Shown here piece after piece: positions 60,906-64,000 of a stretch of DNA of 64,000 nucleotides. Made by a program: the position numbers and the translations under genes. Below the pieces are notes generated by a model. That model was not told the origin of the DNA. It did not search any database and saw only the letters and a list, made by a program, of their open reading frames with translations. The DNA comes from JAFGMR01 sp964632755 (lineage in GTDB: Archaea > Halobacteriota > Methanosarcinia > Methanotrichales > Methanotrichaceae), in the NCBI GenBank assembly GCA_964632755.1, contig CAZWDT010000003.1, positions 1 to 64,000 on the forward strand, read 5' to 3'. Position 1 is the first letter of the stretch. Every line of letters starts with the position of its first letter.

Positions 60906-62183
60906 ATGGACCTGGCTATAAAAAACGGCCGGGTCTACGCCTCGGGAAAGATCCAGAACCTGGATATATTCGTTCGAAATGGCCGGGTCGCCGCGCTCGG
61001 TGGGGACCATCGTGCAGATCAAGAGATCGACGCCAAGGGACTTCTGGTGCTACCGGGGGCGATCGATTCCCACGTGCACTTTCGAGACCCCGGCCAGACC
61101 CACAAGGAGGACTGGCTGAGCGGCTCAACCTCCGCAATCGCGGGCGGTGTTACGACGGTCGTGGACCAGCCAAACACCATCCCGCCAACATGGACCGCCA
61201 GGTCCTTCAGGCTCAAGCTGGAGATCGCCCGGAGGGCCTCGGTCGTGGACTTCTGCCTGAACGGCGGGCCAGGGGAGATGGAGGAGCTAATAGCGCTAGG
61301 GGCAGCTGCGATCGGGGAGGTATTCACCTACCAGCACACAGGCGAGGAGCTGGGGTCATTCATCGCAAAGGCAGATCGGCTCGGCGCCCTCCTGACCATC
61401 CATGCAGAGGACGGCACCGTGATAGAGCGCTCCACAGCGCCCCTCTTGCACCTACAGGAGGCCGATTCCTACTCCCGAGCCCGTCCCCCCGAGGCGGAGA
61501 CGAAGGCGATCGAAGACGTCCTCACCCGATCCAGAAGGGCACACATCTGCCACATCTCCACAGGAGAGGGCCTTGCGCTCCTGCGATCAACTGGGCCTCG
61601 TATCACCTGTGAGGTAACGCCTCATCACTTGATATTCAGCCGCCGGGACTATCGCTCTCTAGGCACCTTCCTGAAGACCAACCCCCCCATGAGGGAGGCT
61701 GCGGACAACGAGGCCCTCTGGGCTGGCCTCCGGCGCGGCGAGATCGATATCGTGGCCTCGGATCATGCGCCCCACCTGCCCGAGGAGAAGGGGGACGACC
61801 TGTGGGAGGCCCCGCCCGGCGTCCCAGGTGTGGAGACGATGCTACCGCTCATGCTGATGGCGGTTCGCCGAAACCTCCTCGCGCTCGATCGGATGGTCGA
61901 TTGCCTATCCAGGAGGCCGGCGGAGATCCTCGGCCTCAAGGCCAAGGGGGAGATAATGGTTGGAAAGGACGCCGACCTCGTCTTGGTCAATACCAGAGAG
62001 CCCCGCGAGATCAAGGCGGACAGGCTTCATAGCAAAGCAGACTGGACGCCATACGAGGGAAAGCGAGGCATCTTCCCTACGATGACGCTGATCCGGGGCA
62101 TTGTGGTATGGGACGACGATCTCTGCGTGCGACCGGGGTATGGGCGCTTCCTGCCCGGAACTCCAAGGCCGCCGAACGTATGA
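60906..62183 (+). CDS. pyrC: dihydroorotase
   Basis: A 425-residue amidohydrolase of pyrimidine synthesis. Zinc motif DSHVHFRDPGQTHKEDW, conserved PNTIPP, Asp in DIVASDHAPH, and C-terminal GEIMVGKDADLVLV. It is of the class I/PyrC-like archaeal type. It follows the adenosine-kinase gene, and the start is ATG 60906 after GAGAGG. Confidence 0.95.
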   Translation: MDLAIKNGRVYASGKIQNLDIFVRNGRVAALGGDHRADQEIDAKGLLVLPGAIDSHVHFRDPGQTHKEDWLSGSTSAIAGGVTTVVDQPNTIPPTWTARSFRLKLEIARRASVVDFCLNGGPGEMEELIALGAAAIGEVFTYQHTGEELGSFIAKADRLGALLTIHAEDGTVIERSTAPLLHLQEADSYSRARPPEAETKAIEDVLTRSRRAHICHISTGEGLALLRSTGPRITCEVTPHHLIFSRRDYRSLGTFLKTNPPMREAADNEALWAGLRRGEIDIVASDHAPHLPEEKGDDLWEAPPGVPGVETMLPLMLMAVRRNLLALDRMVDCLSRRPAEILGLKAKGEIMVGKDADLVLVNTREPREIKADRLHSKADWTPYEGKRGIFPTMTLIRGIVVWDDDLCVRPGYGRFLPGTPRPPNV

Positions 62184-62253
62184 TGCTTGCCGGGAATCGC
62201 ATGGAGGATGATAAGGGCGAGCCCGCGGTCCTCAAAAGGGGACCTCACCTATT

Positions 62254-62973
62254 TTACCTCTTCATCGCCTCCCTTCTCATCTCCTCGGGCATCTTCTCTA
62301 TGGCATACCTCAATGCTGTCCTGGGCATAGTCGCCTTATTCCGCATCACGTACTCGTATACCGCATCTCGATGCGCCTTGCTCGATTCCTTCAGCAGCCA
62401 TCCATAGCCCTTCTGGACCATGTCGTCCTCATCCATCAAGAGGATGTCTGCGATCTCGAGCGCCTCATCGAGGAAGATGCCCTTTCTGGCGGGAAGTATT
62501 AGTGAGACGGCCGAGGCCCTCTTCTGCCATCTGTTCTTTGATCTGGCCCAGCTTTTGAGTTCCACTATGTAGCCAGGGTACTTCTCGAGGAAGGCTCCGA
62601 CGGAATGGTTACAAAATGTATCACACTTTGCCCAGTTATTCACATAATCTCGAATCCATCTCTCGAACATGGGGAAGTCGACCGGCTCGTAATCCTTCCT
62701 GAGGTAATAGGTCCATTCGAAGGCTATAAAGGCCTCCTCGCCGAAGTCCGACCTCAAGAGATCCTCGCATAGGACGAAGATCTCCTCTTTGTTTTTATCG
62801 GAGATGTGTTTAAAATATTTTTTGGCGATCCCCCTTACGGCCGCTGCCTTCACCCCGTAGAGCCTTACCTCCTCCTTGAAGAAGCGTTTGGAGCTCTCCA
62901 ATACGCCCTCGTCGGCGCTCGCCTCAAGCTCGTGCCTTACGGCTGAGATGATATCGAGTTCTATTTCAGACAT
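62254..62973 (-). CDS. AlkD-like DNA alkylation repair protein
   Basis: A 239-residue all-helical HEAT-like repeat protein. VRGIAKKYFKH (the usual R..ak near helix 4), FIAFEWTYYLRK, FERWIRDYVNNWAKCDTFCNHSVG and WARSKNRWQKRASAVSLILPAR match the AlkD family, where Trp, Asp and Arg flank the damaged base. Relatives remove 3-methyl and 7-methyl purines. It is separate from neighbours. Confidence 0.88.
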   Translation of the reverse strand: MSEIELDIISAVRHELEASADEGVLESSKRFFKEEVRLYGVKAAAVRGIAKKYFKHISDKNKEEIFVLCEDLLRSDFGEEAFIAFEWTYYLRKDYEPVDFPMFERWIRDYVNNWAKCDTFCNHSVGAFLEKYPGYIVELKSWARSKNRWQKRASAVSLILPARKGIFLDEALEIADILLMDEDDMVQKGYGWLLKESSKAHRDAVYEYVMRNKATMPRTALRYAIEKMPEEMRREAMKR

Positions 62974-63009
62974 GATCTAAAAAGGTGATGATGCAGTCTT
63001 ATTTCATCT

Positions 63010-64000
63010 TCACGGACCATTGTAGACGAACTCTATGTCCAGGTCCAGTATCAGATTGCGCAGCTCGTCGCAAGAGATCGGCCTCTTGAACTCGCTGCAG
63101 GTCTTGACCTTCTCCGCGAGCTGGCAGAGGTCCTTCTTATCGAGGTCATAGCCCATGCGCTGAGTTATGTACTTCAAGGCCTTGGCACCGGTGTGCTTGC
63201 CGATGATGATCATGCGGTCTGCGCCAACCATCTCGGGCGAGTAGAGCTCGTATGTGCGCGGCTCCTCCAGTACTGCAGCCACATGGATTCCGGACTCGTG
63301 GGCGAAGGCGTTTGCCCCGACCACCGCCTTGTTCTTGGATGCGGGAACTCCGGAGTAGTTGCAGACCATTGTTGAGAGGCCTTTGAGCCTGGAGAGGTCG
63401 TAGCGATCCACGCCGTGATGCACCCTCAAGGCCACGAGAAGCTCCTCCAAGGGCGTGTTTCCGCTGCGCTCTCCTATGCCGTTAACGGTCGTATGAAGTT
63501 GCTTTGCCCCGGCCTCCGCGCCGGCAAGGGTGTTTGCGAGAGCAAGGCCCAGATCGTCGTGGCAGTGCATGCAGATGGGGATCTTCACCCTCTTCCTGAT
63601 CTCCCTTATCATGTAGTATGTAGTGCGGGGGTTGAGAATGCCGACCGTATCTGCCACGCTGATGTAGTCGGCGCGATACTCCTCGGCCTTCCGATAAATC
63701 CCAAGCAACGTCTCGAACCCGGTCCTGGTTGCGTCCTCGGCGGAGAACCGAACGATGAGGCCGTGATCCTTGGCGTACTCCACAGCATCCAAGGCGGTGC
63801 TTACCGCCTCCTCGCAGCTCATGTGAAGCTTGTGGCGCAGATGAAGGTCGGATGTGGCGATGAAGACGCTGACCATATCCACGCCGCAGTCGATTGCTGC
63901 ATCGACGTCGGCCCGATTGGAACGAGAGAGCGCGGATATCTTGGCATTGAGGCCGAGGTTGCAGACCTCTTTTACCGCGGCCTTCTCGGCCTTGGAGACG
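63010..64000 (-). CDS. homocitrate/isopropylmalate synthase family protein, cut by window edge
   Basis: The C-terminal 330 residues of a HMGL-like TIM-barrel acyltransferase; the N-terminus lies beyond 64000. Motifs are RFSAEDATRTGFETLLGIYRKA, ICMHCHDDLGLALANTLAGAEAGAKQLHTTVNGIGERSGN (metal His) and KAVVGANAFAHESGIHVAAVLEEP, then IIIGKHTGAKAL. The short C-terminal domain without a LeuA regulatory part suggests homocitrate synthase (AksA- or NifV-type), which makes 2-oxosuberate for coenzyme B. LeuA and citramalate synthase remain alternatives. Confidence 0.82.
   Translation of the reverse strand, partial: VSKAEKAAVKEVCNLGLNAKISALSRSNRADVDAAIDCGVDMVSVFIATSDLHLRHKLHMSCEEAVSTALDAVEYAKDHGLIVRFSAEDATRTGFETLLGIYRKAEEYRADYISVADTVGILNPRTTYYMIREIRKRVKIPICMHCHDDLGLALANTLAGAEAGAKQLHTTVNGIGERSGNTPLEELLVALRVHHGVDRYDLSRLKGLSTMVCNYSGVPASKNKAVVGANAFAHESGIHVAAVLEEPRTYELYSPEMVGADRMIIIGKHTGAKALKYITQRMGYDLDKKDLCQLAEKVKTCSEFKRPISCDELRNLILDLDIEFVYNGP

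Overview
The window is archaeal and looks like a chromosome segment of a high-GC methanogen, most likely an acetoclastic one of the Methanothrix/Methanosaeta type. This is inferred from gene content and was not searched. The evidence is an archaeal ribosomal/RNA-polymerase operon (L18e, L13, S9, RpoN, tRNA-Pro, RpoK, S2), the archaeal mevalonate route with isopentenyl phosphate kinase and type 2 IPP isomerase, heme synthesis from siroheme (Ahb proteins), a DUF1699 gene, an archaeal RNase J, Sm-like protein and L37e. Shine-Dalgarno sites of the GGAGGTGATC type are frequent, and GTG and TTG starts are common.

Layout. 1-1.6 kb: an AT-rich accessory gene with an Apea/HEPN-like C-terminus. 1.6-9.1 kb: tRNA-Leu, a GIY-YIG (DUF123) protein, a GntP-like permease, a large secreted repeat protein and pdxS-pdxT. 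9.3-12.9 kb: a giant secreted beta-propeller protein with about 28 blades. 13-23.8 kb: housekeeping genes (pgk, DHH phosphoesterase, TrkA, type-4 uracil-DNA glycosylase, sugar nucleotidyltransferase, isocitrate-type dehydrogenase, RIO2 kinase, DUF460). 23.8-28.2 kb: a tightly overlapped trpDFEGC operon with a visible promoter. 28.2-31 kb: a Gate-domain membrane protein, DUF1699 and a wrecked amt-glnB locus. 31-33.3 kb: an AT-rich island with decayed hairpin repeats and a restriction-type nuclease gene interrupted by a 124-bp inverted-repeat element with a perfect 8-bp target duplication. 33.4-37.4 kb: two NifX-type (dinitrogenase cofactor) proteins, CobQ, a small siroheme/Fe-S reductase and two short proteins.

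37.5-45.8 kb is a long leftward run that couples ribosome and RNA polymerase genes to isoprenoid lipid synthesis (MEMO, mevalonate kinase, IPK, IDI2, RNase J, prenyl synthase). 46-51.1 kb holds a TctA-like permease, a beta-CASP nuclease, thioredoxin, two Ahb heme genes and asd. 51.8-56.7 kb holds gamma carbonic anhydrase, an OFA-family transporter, purF, L37e, LSm and a PUA protein. 56.7-64 kb holds membrane proteins flanking a solo TnpB element, a PhoU/TrkA-C regulator, adenosine-specific kinase, dihydroorotase, an AlkD-like protein and a homocitrate-synthase-family gene cut by the window edge.

The most unusual observations are: (i) genes whose conserved N-termini begin upstream of any ATG/GTG/TTG, implying AUA/AUU-type starts (mevalonate kinase, DUF460, a small secreted protein); (ii) the MITE-like insertion, which keeps the host gene in frame but adds one stop; (iii) a deletion joining the middle of amt to the last codons of glnB; (iv) the propeller protein, whose blade count fits four seven-bladed propellers; and (v) an 89-bp repeat shared by two distant intergenic regions. 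I did not find a clear multi-gene undescribed system, a CRISPR array or a prophage.
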